Assembly: GCF_000769075.1 (NCBI RefSeq)
Contig: NZ_JRFC01000038.1
Location: 111,511-146,358 of the forward strand
From: Porphyromonas sp. COT-290 OH3588
Lineage (GTDB): Bacteria; Bacteroidota; Bacteroidia; Bacteroidales; Porphyromonadaceae
Direction: 5' to 3'
DNA length: 34,848 bases
A program made the position numbers and the translations under genes. Shown piece by piece: positions 17,761 through 25,385 of the stretch; the first letter of the stretch is position 1; every line of letters starts with the position of its first letter. The notes beneath the pieces are model-generated. The model saw nothing but the letters and a program-made list of their open reading frames with translations. It had not been told where the DNA came from and ran no database searches.

Positions 17761-18495
17761 CTATTGTGCGTTATAAGATTCGAGAAATTTCTGATAAGGC
17801 GAGATCGAAGCCTCAAGCATAGCGTGTACCCCATCGCTAGTAAGCGTACCGCCCGAGATACCGTCTACATAGTCTTGGTCGCTAAGCACCTTACCAGCCT
17901 TAACCACAGCGATGCTCTTGAACGCACCATCTCTGTAGACTTGCTTACCTACGAATAGATTTGCGAAGGTAGGCGTAGAGATCTCGGCACCTAGCCCCGG
18001 AGTTTCGCCCTTGTTGCCGAAGTCTACACCGATTACTGTAGAGTGGTCTGCAGCATCGAGAGCGATGTAGCCCCAGATAGGGCCCCATAGACCAGCACCA
18101 TTCATCGGCAGAATATAGGCAGTCTTGCCGTCTACCTCTGCGATGTAGAGAGGGAAACCGTCCTCTGCCTTACCTTCCTTGGCGAATACCTTGAAGAGAT
18201 TCTCAGTATTGAGCTTAAAAGCCTTGCTCTCTGCCTCGGCATCGAACTCCGACTTGACCGATCCGTCTAGGTCTACCAGCAGTTCTTTCTTAATAATAGT
18301 CTTGTAGGTCGCCTCTACCTGAGAGATCTCAGGGGTCTGACCGACAGAGCGCAGGATCTGCTGCATCTTGTCAATCTTCTCATTAGCTTGCTGGGCTGGC
18401 TTGAGCACTGTGGCGGCACCTGCTAGCAGTACAGCAGCCACGACGACCATAATCGCTGCGTATATAATCGTATATGAATTCTTATCTGTATTCAT
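17761..18495 (-). CDS. nqrC: Na+-NQR subunit C (covalent FMN)
   Basis: 244 residues: one N-terminal membrane helix (about 9-28) and a periplasmic FMN-binding domain. The flavinylation motif DGISGGTLTS contains T217, the likely threonine that carries FMN through a phosphoester bond; the usual SGAT is SGGT here. Attachment needs an ApbE flavin transferase, which is not in the window. GLWGPIWGYIALD and TPGLGAEI are family signatures. The gene lies 14 nt after nqrB. Confidence 0.97.
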   Translation of the reverse strand: MNTDKNSYTIIYAAIMVVVAAVLLAGAATVLKPAQQANEKIDKMQQILRSVGQTPEISQVEATYKTIIKKELLVDLDGSVKSEFDAEAESKAFKLNTENLFKVFAKEGKAEDGFPLYIAEVDGKTAYILPMNGAGLWGPIWGYIALDAADHSTVIGVDFGNKGETPGLGAEISTPTFANLFVGKQVYRDGAFKSIAVVKAGKVLSDQDYVDGISGGTLTSDGVHAMLEASISPYQKFLESYNAQ

Positions 18496-18509
18496 TTGCT
18501 TGATATGTA

Positions 18510-19712
18510 TTAAGCCTTAGACTTAAGCGCACGAGCTAGGCGCTTCTGAGTATTGCGCTCTACGACCATATAGTCAATCAGAGGAGCCATCATATTCATG
18601 AAGAGAATAGCAAGCATCATACCCTCGGCATAACCAGCGTTGAGCACACGGATAAATACAGCCATTACTCCGATGAAGAATCCATAGATCCACTTACCTA
18701 CTTCTGTGCGAGCAGCCGTTACGGGGTCGGTAGCCATGAATACGATACCGAAGGCGAAGCCACCATAGAGCAGGTGCTGTAGCGGTGTGGTCTGCATAGC
18801 AATCGTAGTACCGAAAGCGTTGAAGATAGAAGCCATAGCCACTACGCCTGCTACCCCAGAGAGCATAATCTTGTAGCTAGCAATCCCCGTAAAAATGAGG
18901 AATAGCGCACCGATGAGGATAGCCAGTGTAGACGTTTCGCCGATAGAACCGGGGATTAGGCCGAAGAAGGCATCTAGATGGCTCAAAGGCTGGCCAAGAG
19001 CATCGTGGATGACAGGCACCTCACCCTTGGCCGCAGCAATCTGAGCCAGAGGAGTAGCACCAGAGAACGTGTCCACCACCTTACCAGCGCCAATGCCGAA
19101 TGTATCGGTCAGACGCACCCATACAGAGTCGCCAGACATGGCAGCAGGATAAGAGAAGAAGAGGAAAGCACGCGTCACTAGAGCCACATTGAATACGTTG
19201 TAGCCCGTACCTCCAAACACTTCCTTGGCGAATACCACAGAGAAGGCCGTGGCTACTGCAATCATCCATAGAGGTGTCTCTACTGGGATAATCATAGGGA
19301 TCAGCATCCCCGTCACAAGGAACCCTTCGGCCACTTCGTGCCCCTTCTTGGAGGCAATGACGAACTCAATACCTAGACCCACCACATAGCTCACAATAAT
19401 CTGAGGAAGCATAGAGAGCAATCCGTAGACGAACTTGTCTAGGAACCCTACTTCCTGACCAATAGCGAGGTAATGCTGATAGCCCAGATTGTACATACCG
19501 AAGAGGAGCGCAGGCATTAGGGCGATAAGCACCATAGACATCGTGCGCTTGCTGTCGATAGCATCGTGTACGTGCACGCCTCGCTTGCTCGTAGTATTGG
19601 GGACAAAGAGGAAGGTCTCGAAGGCATCAAATGCCGTGTGGAAAGCCTCCAGCTTACCGCCCTTCTCAAAGGCGGGCTTTATCTTGTCGAGTTGTTTTCT
19701 TAGAGCGTTCAA
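18510..19712 (-). CDS. nqrB: Na+-NQR subunit B (TTG start)
   Basis: 400 residues, about ten membrane helices; the subunit thought to hold the Na+ path, plus covalent FMN and riboflavin. The FMN threonine is T220 in VVDTFSGATPLA. The conserved family N-terminus MNALRKQLDKIKPAFEKGG begins at a TTG codon (19710-19712). An in-frame TAA lies five codons upstream and no ATG intervenes, so TTG is probably the true start. It is 27 nt after nqrA. Confidence 0.96.
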   Translation of the reverse strand: MNALRKQLDKIKPAFEKGGKLEAFHTAFDAFETFLFVPNTTSKRGVHVHDAIDSKRTMSMVLIALMPALLFGMYNLGYQHYLAIGQEVGFLDKFVYGLLSMLPQIIVSYVVGLGIEFVIASKKGHEVAEGFLVTGMLIPMIIPVETPLWMIAVATAFSVVFAKEVFGGTGYNVFNVALVTRAFLFFSYPAAMSGDSVWVRLTDTFGIGAGKVVDTFSGATPLAQIAAAKGEVPVIHDALGQPLSHLDAFFGLIPGSIGETSTLAILIGALFLIFTGIASYKIMLSGVAGVVAMASIFNAFGTTIAMQTTPLQHLLYGGFAFGIVFMATDPVTAARTEVGKWIYGFFIGVMAVFIRVLNAGYAEGMMLAILFMNMMAPLIDYMVVERNTQKRLARALKSKA

Positions 19713-19739
19713 AGTCTTAACTTTTTATAAGTCCAACAA

Positions 19740-21095
19740 TTAATTCATTTCCTTGTACAGCTCATCAAGACCCTGACGAACGATCTGCTGCAGAGGCATC
19801 TTGGACGTATCGACAAACTCACACACACAGAAGTCCTCTGGAGCAACCTCGTAGATACCACGATTCTCCATGTCTGTGATGTTGAAGGCAATGATACTCT
19901 TGAGCAAGAACTCGGGATAGATGTCTAGGGGGAATACCTTGTCGTACTCGCCACTCATGATCATGGCACGTACCCCACCCTGCAAGCGTGCATCTAGCAC
20001 ATACTCCTTGCTCTTGGGGGTCAGCCAGCTAAAGAAGCTACGGCTCATACTAAACTTACCGAAGCCTGGCAGTGCCCAGCCAAACATATCGTGTACGTCA
20101 TCGCCCTCGGGGATTACTGTGATTTGGTCACACTGGTAGCTGATGAACTCATGGTCGGCGTCAACCTTAACCCCAGTGAAAACATCTCCGTCGATGACAC
20201 GCTCATGCTCAGCCTTGATGGCTAGACCCTCGGGGAAAGCCTCTGAGAAACGAGCTCCGGGGAGAAGCTCCATGTAGCCGTGCTGCTTGGCGTCTGATCC
20301 AGTAAGAGCTACCGTACGAGAGAAATTAACCTGACCAGTCTTGAGGAAACGACCGATCACAAGCAGATCAGTAGCCTTGAGCGTCCAAACGACTTCCTCC
20401 TTATTGATAGGCTTGATGTGGTTGATGAGGGTACCTACCAACCCTGCTGGGTGTGGTCCCGAAACCTCTACACGCTCTACAACCTTGACGCCAGAGAGCG
20501 ACCCGGGCTTAACACCTAGATAGACCTTGCCAGAGGTTAGCTTCGTCAGAGCATCGAGTGCAAGCTGTAGCTCTGCCTCACGCCCCTTGACGAGGAAGTC
20601 AAAGTTGGGGGCAAGCGGAGCGGTGAAGTTGGCCGTCACGAAGATATCACGAGGCGCAACCTCTGGGTTAGCTATGCGGTCGTAGGGACGCTGTTTGAAG
20701 AATGCAAAGAGTCCACTCTCGAGCAGAGTAGCGAGGATCTCCTCGCGACTCTTGGAGGTAAGCCCCTGCACATCGAAGGTTTTGAACTCCTGCTGCCCAT
20801 CGGGTTTGATTTCGATGCTAAGTATCTTGCGCTTGGCTCCACGGTTCACAGCCACCACTTCGCCGCTTACGGGAGAGGTCAGCTTGAGCGCAGGGCTAGC
20901 CTTGTGATAAACAATAGGAGTGCCTGCTTGTACTCGGTCACCTACCTGCACTGCAAGTTTGGGAACCAAGCCCACGTAATCGTCGGGGACAATCGCATAG
21001 GTCTTGGCTCGACCAGACGAGGCCAGATATTTCTCTGGCGCTTTGCCCTTTAGATTAAGTGTGAGGCCCTTCTTTATTGAAATTACATTTGCCAT
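19740..21095 (-). CDS. nqrA: Na+-NQR subunit A
   Basis: 451 residues, soluble cytoplasmic subunit, first of six genes in the order A-B-C-D-E-F. It begins MANVISIKKGLTLNLKGKAP, with the typical TSPVSGEVVAVNRGAKR biotinyl-lipoyl-like segment at about 72-90. Later parts include VSGPHPAGLVGTLINHIKP and RAMIMSGEYDKVFPLDIYPE, both conserved in NqrA. There is no membrane helix. A TATTTTTG box lies 42 nt upstream. Confidence 0.97.
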   Translation of the reverse strand: MANVISIKKGLTLNLKGKAPEKYLASSGRAKTYAIVPDDYVGLVPKLAVQVGDRVQAGTPIVYHKASPALKLTSPVSGEVVAVNRGAKRKILSIEIKPDGQQEFKTFDVQGLTSKSREEILATLLESGLFAFFKQRPYDRIANPEVAPRDIFVTANFTAPLAPNFDFLVKGREAELQLALDALTKLTSGKVYLGVKPGSLSGVKVVERVEVSGPHPAGLVGTLINHIKPINKEEVVWTLKATDLLVIGRFLKTGQVNFSRTVALTGSDAKQHGYMELLPGARFSEAFPEGLAIKAEHERVIDGDVFTGVKVDADHEFISYQCDQITVIPEGDDVHDMFGWALPGFGKFSMSRSFFSWLTPKSKEYVLDARLQGGVRAMIMSGEYDKVFPLDIYPEFLLKSIIAFNITDMENRGIYEVAPEDFCVCEFVDTSKMPLQQIVRQGLDELYKEMN

Positions 21096-21136
21096 AACAC
21101 TGTTTTGAACGTTTTATTTGTGAAAAATAATGCCCA

Positions 21137-21144
21137 CAAAAATA
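21137..21144 (-). promoter_or_regulatory. -7 box for the nqr operon
   Basis: TATTTTTG on the minus strand, 42 nt before the nqrA ATG, matches TAnnTTTG. No clean TTG -33 box was seen. Confidence 0.45.
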
Positions 21145-21247
21145 CATAATTTTCGGCTATCTATCCCTAATAATAATGACTTGCGCCAGCGACTCTCTCC
21201 ACGAGTGCCCAAAAACTTGCCCCAAGAGAGCGTTTTGGACAAAAATA

Positions 21248-21287
21248 CTCCGCACCATGGAGGCCAAATAGCGACCATGATGCGGAG
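21248..21287 (-). terminator. Terminator of the beta-barrel gene
   Basis: CTCCGCACCATGG (21248-21260) pairs with CCATGATGCGGAG (21275-21287) with one mismatch. On the minus strand TATTTTTG follows the stem. It separates the beta-barrel gene from nqr. Confidence 0.65.
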
Positions 21288-21335
21288 CGTTTTGAGGAAT
21301 GTGTCGGCCAGAGGTGGCAACAAGTGCACCCCGCT

Positions 21336-22097
21336 CTAGAATCGAAGCCCTACCGTCAGATAAAAATTCATATCCCTGGCACCTAGGCTATTAAGCAGCT
21401 TCTTGGTACCCTCAAAGTTATTGACCGAAACGTTGGCCTTGTCCACATTGACAGACAGACGATTCTTAGTGCCAATATCGACTCCTGCCCTCACATAGAG
21501 CAGTGCAAGCTCGACAGTGGCAGACCCTCCCAAACCATAGTCAAATTGGCTTAGTTCAAAGGAGTCGATCGTACGCTTGGCAAAGTCGGAGAAGCTAGTA
21601 GTCTTCGAGCCTAACTTAATCTCCTCTTTGAGCATATAAGATAGGTAAGGCCCCCCCTCGATAGAGATCCCAATAGCTCGGAAAGGTTTGATCCTAAACC
21701 CGAGTGTTAGGGGAACCGAGATAGCATGAGAGGTTAGAGCAACCTGAGCACCTCCAGACTGCAAATGGTCTTGTAGCTCCTTGTCTACTTTGCCCATCCA
21801 TTCGTGAAACTCGCCGTAGCGTTCGTCCGAGAGGATTCCCTTGAGATTGAGGTCTGCGCCACCACCTTTAATAACCAAACCGGGGGCTAAGTAGAAGATA
21901 GACCCTAGCTTCATCTCGTATGCGATGCCGGCACGATAGTTCATCTTCAGTTTGCCGTCATAGTCTGGCTGAGAAAAGGTACTAATACTCATATTGGAGA
22001 GCGATGCTCCACCTTCGATACGGAAGGCAGTTTTCTGAGCGACCATAGGGAGTGCTGTGAGCATTAGCCCTAGGCTCAATAATAATTTCTTAATCAT
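21336..22097 (-). CDS. Outer-membrane beta-barrel protein (PorT-like fold)
   Basis: 253 residues from ATG 22097; the frame extends upstream by 20 residues, but MIKKLLLSLGLMLTALPMVAQ is a clear signal peptide, likely cleaved after the alanine before QK. Alternating amphipathic strands such as GYRIEGGASLSNM-like repeats, LAPGLVIKGGGADL, VPLTLGFRIKPF and a final FYLTVGLRF (ending in phenylalanine, as outer-membrane barrels do) fit the small Bacteroidetes outer-membrane barrel family. A central 50-residue insert may be a surface loop. The function is unknown. It has its own promoter box and terminator. Confidence 0.78.
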   Translation of the reverse strand: MIKKLLLSLGLMLTALPMVAQKTAFRIEGGASLSNMSISTFSQPDYDGKLKMNYRAGIAYEMKLGSIFYLAPGLVIKGGGADLNLKGILSDERYGEFHEWMGKVDKELQDHLQSGGAQVALTSHAISVPLTLGFRIKPFRAIGISIEGGPYLSYMLKEEIKLGSKTTSFSDFAKRTIDSFELSQFDYGLGGSATVELALLYVRAGVDIGTKNRLSVNVDKANVSVNNFEGTKKLLNSLGARDMNFYLTVGLRF

Positions 22098-22138
22098 AGC
22101 GTTTACTTCGTTTTTTAGGATTAAAACAGCTAATGCCA

Positions 22139-22146
22139 CAAATATA
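22139..22146 (-). promoter_or_regulatory. -7 box for the beta-barrel gene
   Basis: TATATTTG on the minus strand matches TAnnTTTG exactly, 41 nt before the ATG at 22097. Confidence 0.55.
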
Positions 22147-22401
22147 ATACAATTCAAACAGATGCCTCCTGCCTCAATCCTGCAAGACTAGGCCTACCCA
22201 ACTGGCTTACCCGACCTGCAGGGAGGACAGACTCATACCTCGGCAACAATAGTACTATGACGAAAATAGGAGAAGCCTATCCTATTCATTCTTCTACTTT
22301 TTAGTTAAAAGCTGTTAATTATATACTAAGATATTTGGGCAAATAGAGCAAGGGTTCGTAAGAGAGAGCGAGATCGCTGAAAAGAATTGATGGGAATACT
22401 T

Positions 22402-22651
22402 TTGGAAATTGGAGGACTAACCTGCCGAGGTGTGTCCACCAATCTCAAAGAGTTGATGGGAAGAAATAGACCAAAATACACTAAGCGTGTATAAGACCCC
22501 CGAAAAATATTTTTTATAAACCTATATATTAACAACTTACAAAAACCTCGATTAGGGCGGGTATTTTCATCAGCCTAGGGCAAAGTGCCCAAATGAAGGC
22601 AAACGCAACCTAGAGCCCGCTGGGAGGCAAATACGCCATCTACCAGTATCG
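22402..22651 (+). repeat. Diverged intergenic repeat, copy 2 (partner at 1-250)
   Basis: Gapless partner of 1-250. ATTGGAGGAC (22408-22417) and GTCCACCAAT (22434-22443) form the same hairpin, here with a perfect inner ACCT/AGGT stem (22420-22423 and 22428-22431). TTGATGGGAAGAA, CAAAAT, TTACAAAAACC, TAGAGCC and CAAATACG keep exact spacing with copy 1. A further TTGATGGGAA at 22387-22396 suggests a tandem sub-unit about 66 nt long. It is in a gap of about 730 nt (22098-22827) with no other gene. Confidence 0.6.
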
Positions 22652-22786
22652 CTGACACAAACAGCAATACTGATACAAAAGAGCCTCTAAGTGTAGGGAA
22701 ATGTAAATTGCATAATGGGGCAGCACAGCGCTTGGGAGCAGACGGTTTTTATCCGAAGCCAGACAGTATTATCTCGCCCATCTCAC

Positions 22787-22794
22787 TATCTTTG
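22787..22794 (+). promoter_or_regulatory. -7 box for the NTPase/CYTH gene
   Basis: TATCTTTG matches TAnnTTTG exactly and lies 33 nt before the ATG at 22828. Confidence 0.55.
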
Positions 22795-22827
22795 CTCAGG
22801 TAAATAAGGAATTTCTATAAAAGATAC

Positions 22828-23907
22828 ATGAATAAAAATATCTTACGTATTGCCCTCACTGGGGGGCCATGCGCTGGTAAAACAACGGCTCTAGCCAAGA
22901 TCATCGAGCGCTTCAGCGACCTCGGCTACTTGGTGTATGCCCTACCCGAAACACCTACGATCTTCAACAACGCCTCGATCGACTTCGGTACACCCGACAA
23001 GCAGTACTTCTACAACATAGAGAAGGCCGTGCTCAAGTACCAGATACAGATGGAGGATACCTTCATGGAGCTAGCCCGCTCTGCCAAGCAACCCGTACTG
23101 ATCATCGCAGACCGTGGGACGATGGATATCTCCGCCTATATGGAGCCAACGATCTGGCAGGCTATGCTCGACGAACTAGGGCTATCGGAAGTCAAGCTCC
23201 GTGACGCTCGCTATGATGGTGTGATACACATGGTGACTGCCGCTATCGGCGCCGAGGAGTTCTACACGACAGAGAACAACAGCGCCCGACACGAAGGCAT
23301 TGAGCAGGCACGAGAGCTGGATAACCGTATCCTGAAGGCATGGACAGGGCACCCCCAGCTACGTATCGTGGAGAATAATGTAGACTTCGATGTCAAGGTC
23401 AATAATACCCTGCGTGCCATTCATAGCATCCTCGGCGATACCGATATGCCTACCGAGACAAGACGTAAGATGCAGGTGCGTGTAGTCGGCGAGATCCCCT
23501 ATGGCGTAGAAGCAGAGATCTACCAAACCTATATCGATCTCGAGGACGGCTCTAGCCTAAGGCTACGTAAGCGTGGGCTGCGTGGCAACTATGTCTACTT
23601 CATGAGCGAGAAGCGCAAGAGTAGTGATATGGCAAGCAAAACCATCATCACAGAGCGCCAAATCAGCCCTGACGAATATCTGACTCGCATGAACCGCATC
23701 GACCACCAGCAGGCTACGGTAGTGCACAAGATGCGGAAAAGCTTCATTTGGGCTAAGCAGTACTTCGAGCTAGACAGGTTCATAGAGCCAGACTTAGGCT
23801 TCCAGCTATTGCAAGTCAAGACTGAGGTCGGGGCAGAGATCAAGCTACCACCGTTCGTTGAGTTGATCGAGGAGGTAAGCGAAGATCCTCTGTACGAGAG
23901 ATTATAA
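22828..23907 (+). CDS. P-loop NTPase fused to a CYTH-like domain (TTD14-like)
   Basis: 359 residues, cytosolic. The N-terminal half is an AAA_28-type kinase-like NTPase with Walker A GGPCAGKTT (12-20), YALPETPT (37-44) and the Walker-B-like LIIADRGTMD (91-100). From about residue 210 comes a CYTH-like domain: MQVRVVGEIPYGVEAEIYQT, then SSLRLRKRGL and SEKRK, the alternating charged strands that line a triphosphate tunnel. This two-domain order matches animal TTD14 (TRPL translocation defect 14), which binds GTP and phosphoinositide. The substrate of bacterial members is unknown. It has its own promoter box and ends just before the porin promoter box. Confidence 0.8.
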   Translation: MNKNILRIALTGGPCAGKTTALAKIIERFSDLGYLVYALPETPTIFNNASIDFGTPDKQYFYNIEKAVLKYQIQMEDTFMELARSAKQPVLIIADRGTMDISAYMEPTIWQAMLDELGLSEVKLRDARYDGVIHMVTAAIGAEEFYTTENNSARHEGIEQARELDNRILKAWTGHPQLRIVENNVDFDVKVNNTLRAIHSILGDTDMPTETRRKMQVRVVGEIPYGVEAEIYQTYIDLEDGSSLRLRKRGLRGNYVYFMSEKRKSSDMASKTIITERQISPDEYLTRMNRIDHQQATVVHKMRKSFIWAKQYFELDRFIEPDLGFQLLQVKTEVGAEIKLPPFVELIEEVSEDPLYERL

Positions 23908-23908
23908 G

Positions 23909-23916
23909 TATATTTG
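23909..23916 (+). promoter_or_regulatory. -7 box for the porin gene
   Basis: TATATTTG matches TAnnTTTG exactly and starts 2 nt after the NTPase/CYTH stop. It would give a leader of about 167 nt. Confidence 0.45.
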
Positions 23917-23940
23917 CCGTTGGTGTGTCATCTGCACAAG

Positions 23941-23992
23941 TTGTGGGGCTATCTGTGTCGCTGGCCCAGCTCTAGCCGACACAGCCCTACAA
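23941..23992 (+). promoter_or_regulatory. Strong hairpin in the porin leader
   Basis: TTGTGGGGCT plus TGTGTCG (23941-23960, with a short bulge) pairs with CGACACAGCCCTACAA (23977-23992), including one G-U. No T-run follows, so it is not a typical terminator. It may be a leader structure controlling the porin or shielding the mRNA end. Confidence 0.45.
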
Positions 23993-24089
23993 TTGGGGCG
24001 TACGATGGCGCAGGGTGACGGCAGCTGCGAGCCAAATGTATCTTGTCGCTCCGTCATTTGCTTGTCTTTTTGCTTACTTATTAACTATA

Positions 24090-25310
24090 ATGTCATCTAT
24101 GAAAAGACTGTTATGCACGCTTGCTTGCTTGAGCTGTATGAGCCTAGCAACAGCACAGAAGACGGTAACCGTGGGCAACGAGGAGCTAAGGATCCGATTT
24201 GATGGCCGACTCACGTACGACGGAGCGGTTTACCTCCCCCAGACCGATGTGAGCCAACTACAACACGCCTCCGAACCATTTAGATTCTCTAACGGTGCCA
24301 ACCTCACACAGATGCGCCTAGGCCTGCACGCCATGTTGGGTAATAAGTGGAGCGGTCGCTTCGATGCCAACTACTCCGATCGCAAAGTAGCGATGACAGA
24401 CGCAGCCCTCTTTTGGCACATCGATCAGGGCTCCAAGCTCATCATGGGTTACTTCAAAGACCCCGTGAGTATGGAAAACAACACTGCTTCCAAGTATTTG
24501 AGTGTCGCCACTCCTATGGCGGTAGGTATGCTCACCAGTGGTGAGCGATACATCGGGGTGACGTATGCCCGCTGGGGCAAACAGTATTGGCTCTCGGCTG
24601 GAGCCTATGCTGGCTCCTTAGCAGGAGCCCACCTGCCTAGAGCCAACCGAGGCAACGACGGTTATGGCATCAGTGCGAGAGCAGCCTATGTACCTATCGA
24701 CAACGACTACACGACCCTACACATCGGGGCCTATAGCCGCTTTAGAGTACCCGACGGTGTGGCTGGGCAGATCAACATCGGCACACTACCCGAGTCTACG
24801 ATAGACAGCCGTCGCTTCGTCACGACTACGATTAGTGGCGTGGAGAACTACTTACTGGGTGGGCTAGAGGCAGCCTTCAAGTTCGACAAACTATTCATCA
24901 CGAGTGAGTATCTTTTCAATCGGTACAACTACAAAGAGCGAGGACATTCGTTCGTTAGTGGCTGGACCGTTACGGGCTCCTACATGCTTCTAGGCAAGCA
25001 GCGCAAATACATCAAGGGCGAAGCCGTCTTTAATCCCGTGGGCAACCTAGACCACAGAGGAGGGCTAGAGATCATCGGTCGCCTCGGTGCTGTAAACCTC
25101 AATGACATCGAAAAGAAGTTCTACGGCGGTCAGGCCTTTGCCGCTATGCTTGGGCTTAACTGGTACCCACGTGCCAATCTGCTCTTTGGTATCGGCTACA
25201 CCTATCTAGATCACGACATGCACGCCACGGCAGGCGGAATGATTACGCCCCAGCCTCTGGACGGTGTAGACTTCCACACACTACAAGTCAGAGCCCAGAT
25301 GATCTTCTAG
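24090..25310 (+). CDS. Outer-membrane porin, phosphate-selective O/P type
   Basis: 406 residues from ATG 24090; ATG 24099 is an equally good start and the longer frame from 24015 is not. The signal peptide MKRLLCTLACLSCMSLATA precedes QKT. The barrel opens ELRIRFDGRLTYDGAVYLP and contains DASLFWHIDQGSKLIMGYFKDP-like and SEYLFNRYNY strands, a pattern of the OprO/OprP porin family. It ends LQVRAQMIF, with a terminal phenylalanine. In this family an anion (phosphate or polyphosphate) passes the outer membrane, but specificity is inferred only from family. It is convergent with the threonine dehydrogenase gene, sharing the palindromic terminator. Confidence 0.82.
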   Translation: MSSMKRLLCTLACLSCMSLATAQKTVTVGNEELRIRFDGRLTYDGAVYLPQTDVSQLQHASEPFRFSNGANLTQMRLGLHAMLGNKWSGRFDANYSDRKVAMTDAALFWHIDQGSKLIMGYFKDPVSMENNTASKYLSVATPMAVGMLTSGERYIGVTYARWGKQYWLSAGAYAGSLAGAHLPRANRGNDGYGISARAAYVPIDNDYTTLHIGAYSRFRVPDGVAGQINIGTLPESTIDSRRFVTTTISGVENYLLGGLEAAFKFDKLFITSEYLFNRYNYKERGHSFVSGWTVTGSYMLLGKQRKYIKGEAVFNPVGNLDHRGGLEIIGRLGAVNLNDIEKKFYGGQAFAAMLGLNWYPRANLLFGIGYTYLDHDMHATAGGMITPQPLDGVDFHTLQVRAQMIF

Positions 25311-25325
25311 GCACTTATATGTACC

Positions 25326-25373
25326 AAAAGACAGTGGGGAGTATCGAGTACTCGATACTCCCCACTGTCTTTT
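25326..25373. terminator. Perfect 48-bp palindrome, bidirectional terminator
   Basis: Every base from 25326 to 25373 pairs with its mirror partner: the left half begins AAAAGACAGTGGGGAGTATC and the right half ends GATACTCCCCACTGTCTTTT, meeting at GAGTACTC. Runs of A and T at the two ends give a T-tract in both directions. It serves the porin (+) and threonine dehydrogenase (-), which converge here. Confidence 0.9.
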
Positions 25374-25385
25374 GACTATTTAATG

